DNA from: Pseudomonadota bacterium
GTDB lineage: Bacteria; Pseudomonadota; Gammaproteobacteria; Burkholderiales; Rhodocyclaceae
Assembly (NCBI GenBank): GCA_018262095.1
Contig: JAGTRW010000019.1
Location: forward strand, 1-64,000
Length of the DNA: 64,000 nucleotides
Direction of reading: 5' to 3'
The notes beneath the pieces are model-generated. The model saw only the letters and a program-made list of their open reading frames with translations. It had not been told where the DNA came from and searched no databases. The position numbers were made by a program, and so were the translations under genes. Below are positions 41,031 to 52,200 of the stretch, piece by piece. How positions within the stretch are numbered: position 1 is the first letter of the stretch; every line of letters begins with the position of its first letter.

Positions 41031-41978
41031 CTATTGACGGGCGTTGCGCGGCACGGTGGCGGCCGGGCGCCTCAGCGTGCTCTTGCCGAACAGGCTCTCG
41101 ATCAGGTCGACCGCCAGCTGCGCCGTCTGGTTGCGAACGTCGAGCGCCGGGTTGAGTTCGACGACGTCGAGCGACGCTAGCCGCCCGGTATCGGCGATCA
41201 TTTCCATGCACAGCTGGGCTTCGCGGTAGGTCGGGCCGCCGCGCACCGCGGTGCCGACGCCCGGCGCGATGTCCGGGTCGAGAAAGTCGACGTCGAGGCT
41301 GACGTGCAGGTGCGTGTCAGCGCCGACCAGCGCGAGCGCGAGCTCCATCGCGTGGCGCATCCCCAACTCGTCGATGAAGCGCATGTCGAAGACCTCGATG
41401 CCGATCTCGTGCACCCGCTGCTTCTCGCCTTCGTCGACGCTGCGGATGCCGATCTGGCGCAGGTCCTTCGGGTTGAGCGCGGGAACCTGACCGGACAGTT
41501 CGATCAGCTCGCGCGGGCCGTGACCGCACAGGCAGGCGACCGGCATGCCGTGCAGATTGCCGCTCGGCGTCAGCGTCGCGGTGTTGAAATCGGCGTGCGC
41601 GTCGAACCACAACACGCGCAGTTTTTTGCCACGCTCGCGGCAATGGCGCGCCACTGCGCTGATCGAGCCGATCGCCAGCGAATGGTCGCCGCCGAGAACG
41701 ACCGGCAGGTGATCGGCGGCAAGTTCCCGATACACCGCGTCGTGCACCGCATCATTCCAGCAAATGACTTCGGGCAGATGGCGAAAGCCGTCGACGGCGG
41801 GCAACTCGGGGTTGGCCGGCCCGGCCACGTTGCCGCGGTCGCTGACGGCGAAACCGCATTGCGCGATGGCCCGGGCGATTCCGGCGACGCGCAGCGCTTC
41901 CGGCCCGAGGCGCGCGCCGAGCATGCCGGCGCCGACGTCGGTCGGCGCGCCGATCAGGCTGATCTGCTGCTGGCTCAT
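41031..41978 (-). CDS. rocF: Arginase
   Basis: The start at 41978 gives 315 residues, standard arginase length; an upstream in-frame ATG lacks support. The ureohydrolase metal motifs are present: 'VVLGGDHSLAIGSI', 'VLWFDAHADFNTATLTPSGNLHGMPVA' and 'LHVSLDVDFLDPDIAPG', with the late 'DVVELNPALD'. The enzyme splits arginine into ornithine and urea with two Mn ions. 'GNLHGMP' favours arginase over agmatinase. No urease or ornithine genes are adjacent. The gene ends just after the convergent membrane protein and its upstream region has a palindromic element. Confidence 0.93.
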   Translation of the reverse strand: MSQQQISLIGAPTDVGAGMLGARLGPEALRVAGIARAIAQCGFAVSDRGNVAGPANPELPAVDGFRHLPEVICWNDAVHDAVYRELAADHLPVVLGGDHSLAIGSISAVARHCRERGKKLRVLWFDAHADFNTATLTPSGNLHGMPVACLCGHGPRELIELSGQVPALNPKDLRQIGIRSVDEGEKQRVHEIGIEVFDMRFIDELGMRHAMELALALVGADTHLHVSLDVDFLDPDIAPGVGTAVRGGPTYREAQLCMEMIADTGRLASLDVVELNPALDVRNQTAQLAVDLIESLFGKSTLRRPAATVPRNARQ

Positions 41979-42039
41979 GCGTAATGCCCCGTCCATCAAG
42001 AGAAGAAACGTTGCGAGTTTATCCTGAATAGCCCAGCTG

Positions 42040-42171
42040 ACCACAACGACCACAACGATCACGAAGAAAAAGCAAGTACATTGCAATGTATTGAGGCCTC
42101 AGCCAACAGGCGGGTCTCGGAAAACTCCAAAAAACCAAGGCTCTTCGTTGTGCTCGCTGTGTCGTTGTGGT
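42040..42171. repeat. Imperfect inverted repeat element, copy 2
   Basis: The left arm 42040-42066 (accacaacgaccacaacgat...) and the right arm 42143-42171 (...gtgtcgttgtggt) are inverted relatives with several mismatches. The tandem 'ccacaacga' units parallel the 'cacggcg' units of the element at 25525. It lies in the divergent gap between arginase and lactonase genes and may carry their promoters. Confidence 0.6.
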
Positions 42172-42257
42172 TCGAATTGCGGTTTCCAGGCTTATCCATT
42201 TTTCGCAAAGGCTGTTAACATCGCCAGCGCAGCTGCCCCTTTCCCTTTCCAGGCCCA

Positions 42258-43280
42258 ATGACCATGACCCACTCCGTCGTCTATGTTTCCTGCGCGCAAA
42301 GCCGCGAAATCAACGTTTTCTCGCTTGCCGACGATGGCGGCGAGGTCAGTTTGCGCCAGCGCGTCGCGACGGCGGGCGCACCGAATCCGCTGCGCGTCTG
42401 CGCGCAGCAGCGCGTGCTCTACGCCGGGCTGCGCTCTGACGACGCCATCGCCGCTTTCGCCATCGACGATGTCAGCGGCAATTTGGCGCTGCTCGGCAGC
42501 GTTGCGACGCCGGGCGGCGCAACCTATGTCTCGTGCGATCGCGAGCGGCGCTTCGTGTTCTGCGCGTCCTACGGCGCCAACCTGCTGGCGGTCTTTCCGC
42601 TCGACGCGCGCGGCGCGCCGCAGGCCGCCAGCCAGGTCGAGGCCGACCTGCCGCGCGCACACGCGGCGCAGATCGACGCGACCAACCGCTGGCTGCTGGT
42701 GCCGTCGCTCGGCTCAGATACGATCCGCGCCTACCGGCTCGGCGGCGACGCCCGCCTGACGCCAGGTGCCATCACCGCGGTGCGCGCCGGCAGCGGTCCG
42801 CGCCATCTGGTGTTCTCGCCCGACAACCTGCACGTTCATTGCCTCAACGAGCTCGACGGCAGCATCGATGTCTTCGACTTCGACGCGCTCGCCGGAACGC
42901 TGGCCTGCACGCAGTCGATCGGCACGCTGCCGGCGGGCTTTAGCGGCAAGCCGTGGGCCGCTGAGTTGCGCGCGACGCCCGACGGCCGTTTCCTCTACGC
43001 CACCGATCGCACGGCGAGCGTGATCGCCGCTTTCGCCGTCGATACGGGCAGCGGTCGGCTCAGCCTGATCGACCATTACCCGACCGAAACGCAGCCGCGC
43101 GGCATGGGAATCGACCCGGCCGGACGCTGGCTGGTCGCCGCCGGACAGCTCTCGAGCCGGCTCACCGTCTATGCCATCGACCCCGCCAGCGGTCGCCTGA
43201 GCGCCGTCCATAGCCACGCCACCGGGAACGATCCGATCTGCGTCGAGATCGTCACCTTGCCCGACGGGAACGCCGCCTGA
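42258..43280 (+). CDS. pgl: Lactonase family protein (6-phosphogluconolactonase type)
   Basis: The 340 residues form a seven-bladed beta-propeller of the YbhE/Pgl group, seen from repeats such as 'VYVSCAQSREINVFSL', 'TYVSCDRERRFVFCASYGANLLAVFPL', 'GSGPRHLVFSPDNLHVHCLNELDGSIDVFDF' and 'PRGMGIDPAGRWLVAAGQLSSRLTVYAID'. This fold hydrolyses 6-phosphogluconolactone in E. coli, but related enzymes act on other lactones. No zwf or edd gene is adjacent, so the substrate is inferred. An AraC regulator follows after eight bases, which suggests control of a sugar or lactone pathway. Confidence 0.85.
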   Translation: MTMTHSVVYVSCAQSREINVFSLADDGGEVSLRQRVATAGAPNPLRVCAQQRVLYAGLRSDDAIAAFAIDDVSGNLALLGSVATPGGATYVSCDRERRFVFCASYGANLLAVFPLDARGAPQAASQVEADLPRAHAAQIDATNRWLLVPSLGSDTIRAYRLGGDARLTPGAITAVRAGSGPRHLVFSPDNLHVHCLNELDGSIDVFDFDALAGTLACTQSIGTLPAGFSGKPWAAELRATPDGRFLYATDRTASVIAAFAVDTGSGRLSLIDHYPTETQPRGMGIDPAGRWLVAAGQLSSRLTVYAIDPASGRLSAVHSHATGNDPICVEIVTLPDGNAA

Positions 43281-43288
43281 TCGCGGCC

Positions 43289-44128
43289 ATGAAGCGTTAC
43301 TTCGTCATTCCCTGCGCGCCGCTGCAGCCCTATATCGACCGGCTGTGGGGATGGGAATCCGACGATCTGCTGCAGTTGCCGGCGATGCTGCCGGGAACCG
43401 GCGCCGAGCTGCTCTTCCACTACGGCCGTCCGCTGGCGATCCGCAGTCTGCGCCAGCCAGCGGCGCGCCAGGACCTGGCCCAGTTGCTCTGCGCGCGCCG
43501 CAGGCCGTACCAGCCGCTGGCGCAAGCGGCGGTCGGTTTCATCGCGGTGCGTTTCCGTTCGGGGGCGCTGCGCCATTTCAGCGCGCTGCCGCTCGCCGAA
43601 CTGCGCGACGATGTGCTGCCGATCGGTGAGGTGTGGGGGGCGGAAGGGCGCGACGTCGCCGAGCAGGTGGCGCAGGCGGACAGCCGGGGGGCTCGCGTGA
43701 GCCTGCTCGAAGCCTGGCTGCTGCGCTGTCTGCAGCGCAACCACAAGGGTCAGCCGGCGATCGAGGCGGCGCTGCACCAGCTCTACTATGGCCACCGCGA
43801 AGTGAAGATCGACGTCCTGGCCGATCGGATCGGCATGAGCCGCCGTCATTTCGAGCGCGTTTTTCGCGAGCAAATCGGCGTCACGCCCAAGCTCTTCCAG
43901 CGCACGGCACGCTTCAACCTCACCGTTCGCGAGCTGCTGCTGTCGGCCAGTGCGGATACGCTCGGGGTGGCGCTCGATCACGGCTACTACGATCAGGCGC
44001 ACTTCATCCACGACTTCCAGACCTTTGTCGGCGATTCGCCGGCGGCGTTTTTTCAGCACACGACGCGCGTGGCGCATTTTTACAATGCGCCGATCTTCGC
44101 GCCGGATAAAGTGCCGCTTCCACGTTAG
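43289..44128 (+). CDS. AraC-family transcription regulator
   Basis: The 279 residues have an N-terminal domain of about 165 residues with the DUF6597-like lead 'IPCAPLQPYIDRLWGWES' and a C-terminal AraC double helix-turn-helix ('VDVLADRIGMSRRHFERVFREQIGVTPKLFQRTARFN' and 'LGVALDHGYYDQAHFIHDFQTFVGDSPAAFF'). This arrangement senses an unknown small molecule and binds DNA as a monomer or dimer. It is eight bases after the lactonase gene and 60 bases before a small monooxygenase, so all three may be functionally linked. Confidence 0.92.
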   Translation: MKRYFVIPCAPLQPYIDRLWGWESDDLLQLPAMLPGTGAELLFHYGRPLAIRSLRQPAARQDLAQLLCARRRPYQPLAQAAVGFIAVRFRSGALRHFSALPLAELRDDVLPIGEVWGAEGRDVAEQVAQADSRGARVSLLEAWLLRCLQRNHKGQPAIEAALHQLYYGHREVKIDVLADRIGMSRRHFERVFREQIGVTPKLFQRTARFNLTVRELLLSASADTLGVALDHGYYDQAHFIHDFQTFVGDSPAAFFQHTTRVAHFYNAPIFAPDKVPLPR

Positions 44129-44187
44129 GCAACGGCCCGCGAGAAAGCCGTCGGCGACGTGTTTTCAAACCATCGAGGAATCCGACC

Positions 44188-44487
44188 ATGATCGTAGTAT
44201 CCGCAGTATTTCAGGCCAAACCGGGCTGTGCAGGCGAGCTGGAAAGCGCCTTGCGCGCGATGATTGAACCCGTCAGCAAGGAAAGCGGGGCGCTCGACTA
44301 TGCCGTGCACCGCGCCCACGACGACGCCGGGCGTTTTTTCTTCTACGAGAAGTACCGCGACCAGGCGGCGGTCGATCTGCACATGGCGACGTCGTACCTC
44401 GCGGCCTTGCTCGCCAAGGTGCCGGCGCTTTGCGCCAGCGCGCCGGTCGTCGAGTTCTATCAGCCGCTGGCGTCGATTCATGACTAG
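44188..44487 (+). CDS. Antibiotic biosynthesis monooxygenase (ABM) domain protein
   Basis: The 99 residues are a dimeric ferredoxin-like ABM domain: 'VVSAVFQAKPGCAGELESALRAM', 'ESGALDYAVHRAHDDAGRFFFYEKYRDQAAVDLHMAT' and the C-terminal 'VVEFYQPLASI'. Family members include YgiN-like quinol monooxygenases that need no cofactor. The substrate is unknown. The AraC-type gene before it could be its regulator, and a terminator follows. A short near-copy of its C-terminal end is found at 54116. Confidence 0.88.
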   Translation: MIVVSAVFQAKPGCAGELESALRAMIEPVSKESGALDYAVHRAHDDAGRFFFYEKYRDQAAVDLHMATSYLAALLAKVPALCASAPVVEFYQPLASIHD

Positions 44488-44549
44488 GTTTGCGCGGTCG
44501 CGCTTTACGTAACCTTACAATCGCAAGACGAGACTTAACATCGCCGTCT

Positions 44550-44582
44550 GGCAGACTCTCAGCGTCGGAGTCTGCCATTTTT
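44550..44582 (+). terminator. Rho-independent terminator after the monooxygenase
   Basis: A perfect 9-base stem (ggcagactc / gagtctgcc) with a 9-base loop is followed by ATTTTTC. It lies 62 bases after the monooxygenase stop and separates it from the efflux operon. Confidence 0.85.
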
Positions 44583-44663
44583 CGTCGACCGCGGAAAAAA
44601 GCGGACAATTCAAGCCTCAATCGGTCGGGCAGTCCATCCACCAGCAACAGGCATGCATATCAA

Positions 44664-45911
44664 ATGAACAAGAAAACACTCTGGATCGTCATCGGTGCAG
44701 TGCTGGTTGGCGGCGGCGCGCTTTATTTCTTCACCGGATCGACGTCGCCGGCGCCGGCTGCGCAGCAGCGCTCGGCGAATGGCGGCAGGCCGGTGCCGGT
44801 GCTCGCCGAGAGCGCCCGGCGCGGCGACATCGACGTGACGATCGATGCGCTGGGTACCGTCACGGCGCGCAATACGGTGCTGATCAAGCCACGCGTCGAT
44901 GGCCAGCTGCTGCGCGTCGCCTTCCAGGAAGGGCAAATGGTTAAGCGTGGCGACACCGTCGCCGAACTCGATGCGCGGCCGTACCAGGCCTTGCTCGACC
45001 AGGCCAGCGGACAGCTGGTGCGCGATCAGGCCTTGCTCGCCAATGCCCAGCTCGATGTGGCGCGTTATCGCGACTTGCTGGCCAAGGATTCGATCGCCAA
45101 GCAGCTGGTCGACGCGCAGGAAGCGCTGGTCCGGCAATATCAGGGCACCGTGCAGAGCGACCGCGGCGCCGTCGACAACGCCCGTCTGCAGCTCGACTTC
45201 ACGCGCATCGTCGCGCCGGTGTCCGGACGTCTCGGCCTGCGCCTGGTCGACGTCGGCAACATGGTGCGCGCCGCCGACACCACGGGGATCTTCGTACTGA
45301 CCCAGACCCAGCCGATCACGGTCGTTTTCGCGATCCCCGCCGACAACTTGACCGCCGTGCTGCCGCGCGCGCAGGCCGGCGAAAAACTGCGCGTCGATGC
45401 CTGGGATCGCGAAAGCAAGGTCAAGCTGGCCAGCGGCCAACTGCTCACCATCGATAACCAGATCGATGCGACGACCGGGACCGTCAAGCTCAAGGCCGAA
45501 TTCGACAATGCCGACAACGCGCTGTTTCCCAATCAGTTCGTCAATGCCAGGCTGCGCGTCGAGACGCGCCACGATGCCATCCTGGTGCCGATCGCCGCGA
45601 TCCAGCGCGGCACGCTGGGCACTTTCGTCTATGTCGTCGATGGCGAGGCGCAGACGGTCAGCACGCGCAGCGTCAAGCTGGGCGCCAGCACGGCGCAAGT
45701 CGTCGCCATCGAAAAAGGTCTTGAAGCCGGCGAGCAGGTGGTGATCGACGGCGCCGACAAACTGCGCCAGGGCGCCAAGGTCGAGCTGGCGGCGGCCGCC
45801 GCACGCGGTTCGCCAGCGGCCGGCGGCGAAGGCGCTGGCAGCAAGCGCGGCAAGCGCAAGGCGGAGGGCACGCCGGCGACATCCGCGGCGGCCGCAAAAG
45901 CCGGCGAATGA
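44664..45911 (+). CDS. mdtA: RND efflux periplasmic adaptor (MdtA/MuxA type)
   Basis: The 415 residues begin with an N-terminal anchor ('[19 protein letters not shown]'). The hairpin, lipoyl and barrel domains of a membrane fusion protein follow: '[42 protein letters not shown]', '[26 protein letters not shown]' and '[16 protein letters not shown]'. It bridges the RND pumps and the outer-membrane factor. The gene order adaptor-pump-pump-outer factor matches MdtABC and MuxABC-OpmB. The start has no strong ribosome site, and an upstream in-frame ATG at 44490 covers the terminator, so it is rejected. Confidence 0.93.
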   Translation: MNKKTLWIVIGAVLVGGGALYFFTGSTSPAPAAQQRSANGGRPVPVLAESARRGDIDVTIDALGTVTARNTVLIKPRVDGQLLRVAFQEGQMVKRGDTVAELDARPYQALLDQASGQLVRDQALLANAQLDVARYRDLLAKDSIAKQLVDAQEALVRQYQGTVQSDRGAVDNARLQLDFTRIVAPVSGRLGLRLVDVGNMVRAADTTGIFVLTQTQPITVVFAIPADNLTAVLPRAQAGEKLRVDAWDRESKVKLASGQLLTIDNQIDATTGTVKLKAEFDNADNALFPNQFVNARLRVETRHDAILVPIAAIQRGTLGTFVYVVDGEAQTVSTRSVKLGASTAQVVAIEKGLEAGEQVVIDGADKLRQGAKVELAAAAARGSPAAGGEGAGSKRGKRKAEGTPATSAAAAKAGE

Positions 45912-45915
45912 AGCG

Positions 45916-48900
45916 ATGAATCCGTCGCGCCTGTTCATCCTGCGGCCGGTGGCGACCGCGCTGCTGATGCTCGCCATTTTGCTGTCCGGGCTGCTCGCCT
46001 ATCGCTTTCTGCCGGTTTCGGCGCTGCCCGAAGTCGACTATCCGACGATCCAGGTCACCACGCTCTACCCGGGCGCCAGTCCCGACGTCATGACCTCGTC
46101 GATCACCGCGCCGCTCGAGCGGCAGTTCGGGCAGATGCCGGGCTTGAACCAGATGCTGTCGTCGAGTTCCGGCGGCGCCTCGGTGATCACGCTGCAGTTC
46201 GCGCTCGATCTGGGTCTTGACGTCGCCGAGCAGCAGGTCCAGGCGGCGATCAACGCGTCCAATTCCTTCCTGCCGACCGATCTGCCGATGCCGCCGATCT
46301 ACAGCAAGGTCAACCCGGCCGATACGCCGATCATGGCGCTGGCGCTGACCTCCGAGACGCTGCCGCTACCGAAGGTCGAGGATCTGGTCGATACGCGTCT
46401 GGCGCAGAAGCTTTCGCAGCTTCCCGGCGTCGGCCTGGTCAGCATCGGCGGCGGGCAACGGCCAGCGGTGCGCATCCAGGCCAACCCCAAGGCGTTGACC
46501 GCCAGTGGGCTCAATCTCGACGATCTGCGCACGACCATCAGCAATGCCAACGTCAATTCGGCCAAAGGCAGCTTCGATGGACCGACGCGGGCGTCGACCA
46601 TCGACGCCAACGACCAGCTCAAATCCGCCGTCGACTATCGCTCGCTGATCATCGCCTGGAAGAATGGCGCGCCGGTTCGCGTCGCCGACGTCGCCGACGT
46701 CGTCGACGGCGCCGAGAACGAGCGCCTGGCGGCATGGGCGGTGATCGAAGGCGAACAGCGCCCGGCGGTGATTCTCAACATCCAGCGTCAGCCCGGCGCC
46801 AACGTCATCGAGACCGTCGATCGCATCAAGAAGCTGCTGCCGCAACTGCAGGCCGCGCTGCCGTCGGCTATCGACGTGCACATCCTGACCGACCGCACCA
46901 CCACCATCCGCGCGTCGATCGACGACGTGCGCTTCGAGCTGCTGCTCTCGGTCGCGCTGGTGGTGATGGTGATCTTCGTCTTCCTGCGCAACGTCCCGGC
47001 GACGCTGATTCCGAGCGTCGCGGTGCCGCTCTCGCTGGTCGGCACCTTCGGCGTCATGCAGCTCGCCGGCTTTTCGATCAACAACCTGACGCTGATGGCG
47101 CTGACCATCGCCACCGGCTTCGTCGTCGACGACGCCATCGTCATGATTGAAAACATTGCGCGGCATCTCGAAGAGATGTCGCGCAATGTTTCGGCGCAGG
47201 CTAACGTCGGCGAAGCCGAGGTTAAGGGCGCAGCAGCGCCCGGCCGTAGCCAAAACATCGCCCAGCCGGAAACGCTCGAGGGTAGTGTCTCGGCGCAGGC
47301 CGAGACTGGCGAATCCGCACCCGGCCGTAGCCAAAACATCGTCATGCAGGCGGCGCTCAAGGGCGCCGAGCAGATCGGCTTCACGATCATTTCGCTGACC
47401 GTTTCGCTGATTGCCGTATTGATCCCCTTGCTGTTCATGAGCGACGTCGTCGGGCGCTTGTTCCGAGAATTCGCCATCACGCTGGCGGTGGCCATCCTGA
47501 TCTCGGCGGTCGTCTCGCTGACGCTCACCCCGATGATGTGCGCACGGCTCTTGCATCACACCCCGGAAGCGCAGCAGGGCTGGTTCTTCCGCAAGAGCGG
47601 CGCGTTCTTCGACGCGGTGATCGCGCGCTACGGACGGATGCTCAACTGGGTTCTCGATCGTCAGTCGGCGACATTGCTCGTCGCTTTCGCCACGCTGGCG
47701 CTCACCGCGCTGCTCTACGTCGTCGTTCCCAAGGGCTTTTTTCCGCTGCAGGATACTGGTGTCATCCAGGGCGTGACCGAGGCGCCGCAGTCGGTCTCGT
47801 TCGCGGCGATGGCGGCGCGCCAGCAGGCGCTGGTCGACGTCGTGCTGCAGGACCCGGCGGTCGACAGCCTGTCGTCGTTCATCGGCGTCGATGGCGCCAA
47901 TGCCACGCTCAACAGCGGCCGCCTGCTGATCAATCTCAAGCCCAAGGGCGCGCGCGGGATGGGCAACCCGGACGCCAGCGCGGTGATCCGCCGTCTGCAG
48001 CCGAAGGTCGCAGAGGTCGCCGGCATCTCGCTGTACATGCAGCCGGTGCAGGATCTGACCGTCGAGAATCGGGTCAGCCGCACCCAATACCAGTTCAGCG
48101 TCGAGGACGCCAACGCCGAAGAGCTCGCCGCCTGGGTTCCCAAGCTGCTCGCGCGCCTGCGCCAGTTGCCGGAACTGGTGGATGTGGCCAGCGACGTGCA
48201 GGATCAGGGGCTGCAGGCCTACGTCGACATCGACCGCGCCAGCGCCGGGCGCCTCGGGATCACCCCGACGGCGATCGACAATGCGCTCTACAACGCCTTC
48301 GGCCAGCGCCTGGTGTCGACCATCTTTACCCAGTCGAACACCTATCGCGTGGTGCTCGAGGTCAAGCCGGAATTCAAGCAGGGGCTGCCGGCGCTCGACG
48401 GCATCTATATCGTCTCGACGGTCAGCGGCGTCGCCGCACAGGTGCCGCTGTCATCGATCGCTCACTTCTCGGAGCGTGCCGGCCCGCTGTCGATCAACCA
48501 CATCGGCCAGTTTCCGGCCGCCACGCTGTCGTTCAACCTGGCGCCCGGCGCCTCGCTCGGCGACGCGGTCAAGGCGATCGACGCGGCCGAACTCGAACTG
48601 GGGCTGCCGGCCAGCGTCAAGACCGGCTTCCAGGGCGCCGCGCTGGCTTTCCAGGCGTCGCTCGACAACACGCTGCTGTTGATCCTGGCCGCCATCATCG
48701 TGATGTACATCGTGCTCGGCGTGCTCTACGAGAGCTTCATCCACCCGCTGACCATCCTGTCGACGCTGCCGTCGGCCGGCGTCGGCGCGCTGCTCGCGTT
48801 GCTGCTCTCGCACACCGACATCGACGTCATCGCCATCATCGGCATCGTGCTCTTGATCGGCATCGTCAAGAAAAACGCGATCATGATGATCGACTTCGCG

Positions 48901-49215
48901 CTCGAGGCCGAACGCGAACACGGCAAGGCGCCGCGCGAGGCGATTTTCGAGGCCTGCCTGCTGCGCTTCCGGCCGATCCTGATGACCACCCTGGCCGCGT
49001 TGCTCGGCGCGTTGCCGCTGATGCTGGGGCGCGGCGTCGGCTCGGAATTGCGTCATCCGCTCGGGCTGGTGATGGTCGGCGGACTGCTGGTCAGCCAGGT
49101 GCTGACGCTGTTCACCACACCGGTGATCTACCTCGCCTTCGACCGCCTGGCGACCCGCTTCAGGCGCCGTATGAATCGCGACATGCCGAGCAACGAGGCC
49201 GGACGGAAAATTTGA
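45916..49215 (+). CDS. mdtB: RND efflux permease, MdtB/MuxB type, with internal repeat insertion
   Basis: The 1099 residues form a 12-helix RND pump with two large periplasmic loops, about 60 longer than usual. '[20 protein letters not shown]' (residues about 400-420) holds the paired Asp of proton relay in helix 4. Right after it, residues 421-477 are a low-complexity insertion with repeats of 'VSAQA..GE..' and 'APGRSQNI', after which normal sequence resumes at '[20 protein letters not shown]'. The insert falls in the cytosolic helix 4-5 link, so the pump may still work. It is the first of two pumps in the operon, which probably form a mixed trimer. Confidence 0.94.
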   Translation: MNPSRLFILRPVATALLMLAILLSGLLAYRFLPVSALPEVDYPTIQVTTLYPGASPDVMTSSITAPLERQFGQMPGLNQMLSSSSGGASVITLQFALDLGLDVAEQQVQAAINASNSFLPTDLPMPPIYSKVNPADTPIMALALTSETLPLPKVEDLVDTRLAQKLSQLPGVGLVSIGGGQRPAVRIQANPKALTASGLNLDDLRTTISNANVNSAKGSFDGPTRASTIDANDQLKSAVDYRSLIIAWKNGAPVRVADVADVVDGAENERLAAWAVIEGEQRPAVILNIQRQPGANVIETVDRIKKLLPQLQAALPSAIDVHILTDRTTTIRASIDDVRFELLLSVALVVMVIFVFLRNVPATLIPSVAVPLSLVGTFGVMQLAGFSINNLTLMALTIATGFVVDDAIVMIENIARHLEEMSRNVSAQANVGEAEVKGAAAPGRSQNIAQPETLEGSVSAQAETGESAPGRSQNIVMQAALKGAEQIGFTIISLTVSLIAVLIPLLFMSDVVGRLFREFAITLAVAILISAVVSLTLTPMMCARLLHHTPEAQQGWFFRKSGAFFDAVIARYGRMLNWVLDRQSATLLVAFATLALTALLYVVVPKGFFPLQDTGVIQGVTEAPQSVSFAAMAARQQALVDVVLQDPAVDSLSSFIGVDGANATLNSGRLLINLKPKGARGMGNPDASAVIRRLQPKVAEVAGISLYMQPVQDLTVENRVSRTQYQFSVEDANAEELAAWVPKLLARLRQLPELVDVASDVQDQGLQAYVDIDRASAGRLGITPTAIDNALYNAFGQRLVSTIFTQSNTYRVVLEVKPEFKQGLPALDGIYIVSTVSGVAAQVPLSSIAHFSERAGPLSINHIGQFPAATLSFNLAPGASLGDAVKAIDAAELELGLPASVKTGFQGAALAFQASLDNTLLLILAAIIVMYIVLGVLYESFIHPLTILSTLPSAGVGALLALLLSHTDIDVIAIIGIVLLIGIVKKNAIMMIDFALEAEREHGKAPREAIFEACLLRFRPILMTTLAALLGALPLMLGRGVGSELRHPLGLVMVGGLLVSQVLTLFTTPVIYLAFDRLATRFRRRMNRDMPSNEAGRKI
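47152..47341 (+). repeat. Palindrome plus direct repeats inserted in frame in mdtB
   Basis: At the left edge, 18-base arms at 47152-47169 and 47173-47190 (aacattgcgcggcatctc and its inverse) pair with one mismatch around GAA. To the right, a 22-base sequence beginning cccggccgtagccaaaacat occurs exactly twice (47239-47260 and 47320-47341), and tcggcgcaggc occurs twice (47191-47201 and 47290-47300). The whole stretch is a multiple of three and adds about 56 codons. It has the structure of a small repeat element that settled in a coding sequence. Confidence 0.85.
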
Positions 49216-49217
49216 GC

Positions 49218-52200
49218 ATGCATTTCTCGGAATTCTTCATCCGCCGCCCGGTCGCCACCACCCTGCTGACGCTGGGCATCGCGCTGTTCGGCGCCCTCGC
49301 CTACACCTTGCTGCCGGTCTCGCCGCTGCCGCAGGTCGATTATCCGACCATCTCGGTGCAGGCCGCCTTGCCCGGCGCGAGCCCCGAGACGATGGCGGCG
49401 ACCGTCGCGACGCCGCTCGAGCGCTCGCTCGGGGTGATCGCCGGGGTCACCGAGATCACCTCGAGCAGTTCGCTCGGGTCGACGCGAATCACGCTGCAAT
49501 TCGACCTTAACCGCGACATCAACGGCGCCGCGCGCGACGTGCAGGCCGCGCTCAACGCGGCGCGCAGCCTGCTGCCGACGGGAATGCCGAGCAATCCGAC
49601 GTACCGCAAGGTCAATCCGGCCGACGCGCCGATCATGATCCTGTCGCTGACCTCGGCGTCGCTGACGCGCGGCCAGATGTACGACGCCGCATCGACGCTC
49701 CTGGCGCAGAAGATCGCGCAGGTCAAAGGCGTCGGCCAGGTCAGCCTGGGCGGCGCTTCGCTGCCCGCGGTACGCGTCGAGCTCAACCCCGGCGCGCTGT
49801 CACGCGCCGGAATCGGCACCGAGGACGTGCGCGCGGCGATTGTCGCGACCAACGCCAACCGGCCCAAGGGAATGCTCGAGGCGGGCGAGCGCAGCTGGCA
49901 GATCCTGGCCAACGACCAGGCCACCAAGGCCGCCGACTACCTGCCGCTGATCGTCTCCTGGAAGAACGGCGCCGCCGTCCGCCTCGCCGACGTCGCGCAG
50001 GTCGACGACTCGGTGCAGGACGTGCGCAACGCCGGCCTCTCAAACGGCAAGCCGGCGGTGATGCTGACCATCAACCGGCAACCCGGCGCCAACATCATCG
50101 AGACCGTCGATGAGGTCAAAGCCATGTTGCCGCAGTTGCGCGCGTCGATTCCCGCGGCCATCGATCTCGAGGTGGTGATGGACCGCACGCCGACGATCCG
50201 CGCGTCGCTGCGCGAAGTCGAGCGCACGCTGCTGATCTCGATCGCGCTGGTGGTGCTGGTCGTCTTCCTGTTTCTGCGCAGCGGTCGCGCCGCGCTGGTG
50301 CCTATCGTCGCGGTGCCGGTGTCGCTGATCGGTACCTTCGGCATCATGTACCTGGCCGGTTACAGCCTCAACAACCTGTCGCTGATGGCGCTGACCATCG
50401 CCACCGGCTTCGTCGTCGACGACGCCGTGGTCGTCCTCGAAAACATCTCGCGCCACATCGAGGACGGCGTCGCGCCTTTTGCCGCGGCGATCCAGGGCGC
50501 GCGCGAAGTCGGTTTCACCGTGCTCTCGATGAGTCTCTCGCTGATCGCGGTATTCATTCCGATCCTGCTGATGGGCGGCATCATCGGCCGGCTGTTCCGC
50601 GAGTTCGCGGTGACGCTGTCGGCGGCGATCCTGATCTCGCTGCTGATCTCGCTGACCGCGACGCCGATGATGTGCGCGCGATTGCTGCGTTCGCGTCGCG
50701 ACGAGAAACCGGGACGCCTGGCGCGTTCGAGCGAACGCGCCTTCACCGCGCTGTTTGATCGCTATCGCCGCTCGCTCGACTGGGCGCTGGCGCACGGCCG
50801 CATCATGCTGCTGGTGCTGCTGGCGACGGTGGCCTGCAACGTCTATCTCTACACCGTCGTTCCCAAGGGCTTCTTTCCGCAGCAGGACACCGGCCGGCTG
50901 GTCGGCAACATCCAGGCCGACCAGAGCATTTCCTTCCAGGCCATGCGCGACAAGCTCAGCAGTTTCGTCGACATCGTTCGCCAGGACCCGGCGGTCGACA
51001 GCGTGATCGGCTTCACCGGCGGCGGCCAGCGCAACACCGGGATGATGTTCGTCGCCCTGAAGCCGCTTTCGCAGCGCGAGCTGTCCGCCGACCAGGTGAT
51101 CGCGCGGCTGCGCAAGAAGCTGGCGCACGAGCCGGGCGCCAATCTCTTCCTGCAGCCGGTGCAGGACATCCGCGTCGGCGGCCGCTCGGCCAACGCGCAA
51201 TACCAGTTCACGCTGCAGGCCGACGGCATCGACGAGCTGCGCGCCTGGGAACCGCGTGTGCGTCAGGCGCTGCGCGATCTGCCGCAGCTCGCCGACGTCA
51301 ATACCGACCAGCAGGACAAGGGGCTGCAGACCTCGCTGGTCGTCGATCACGACGCCGTCGCGCGGCTCGGACTCAACCAGAAACTGATCGACGCGACGCT
51401 CAACGACCTCTTCGGCCAGCGTCAGGTGTCGACCATCTACAATCCGCTCAACCAGTACCGCGTCGTGATGGAAGCCGCGCCGCAGTACTGGCAAAGCCCG
51501 GACAGCCTCAAGGCGGTCTATGTCGTCGCGCCGGGCAGCAAGCCGGTGCCGCTCTCTGCCTTCGCGCGCTGGGAGGCGAGCGCGACGCCGCTGGCGGTCA
51601 ACCATCAAGGCCAGTTCGCCGCATCGACCATTTCGTTCAACCTGCCGGTCGGCGTCGCGCTCTCCGACGCCACCAGCGCGGTCGCCGCGGCGCTCGACCG
51701 ACTGGGCGTTCCGGCTTCGGTGCAGGGCCGCTTCCAGGGCACCGCCAAGGTCTTCCAGGCGTCGCTCGCCAGCCAGCCGCTGCTGATCCTGGCGGCGTTG
51801 CTCGCTGTTTATATCGTGCTCGGCATCCTCTACGAGAGCCTGGTCCATCCGCTGACCATCATCTCGACGCTGCCGTCGGCGGGGGTCGGCGCGATCCTGG
51901 CGCTGCTCGTCTGTTCGACCGATTTTTCGATCATCGCGCTGATCGGCGTGATCCTGCTGATCGGCATCGTCAAGAAAAACGCCATCATGATGATCGACTT
52001 CGCGCTGCAGGCGCAGCGGGTAGGGGGCTTGAGCCCGCAGCAGGCGATCCGCGAAGCCTGTCTGCTGCGCTTTCGGCCGATCATGATGACCACCATGGCG
52101 GCGCTGTTCGGCGCGTTGCCGCTGGCGCTGGGTCGTGGCGACGGTGCCGAACTGCGCCAGCCGCTGGGCATTTCGATCGTCGGCGGACTGATTCTGAGCC

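Noticed and set aside
47538..49217. Upstream in-frame extension of the second RND permease by about 560 codons
   Set aside because: It overlaps the first permease in another frame and reads as Arg/Ala-rich noise. The true start at 49218 gives the normal family length and lead helix.
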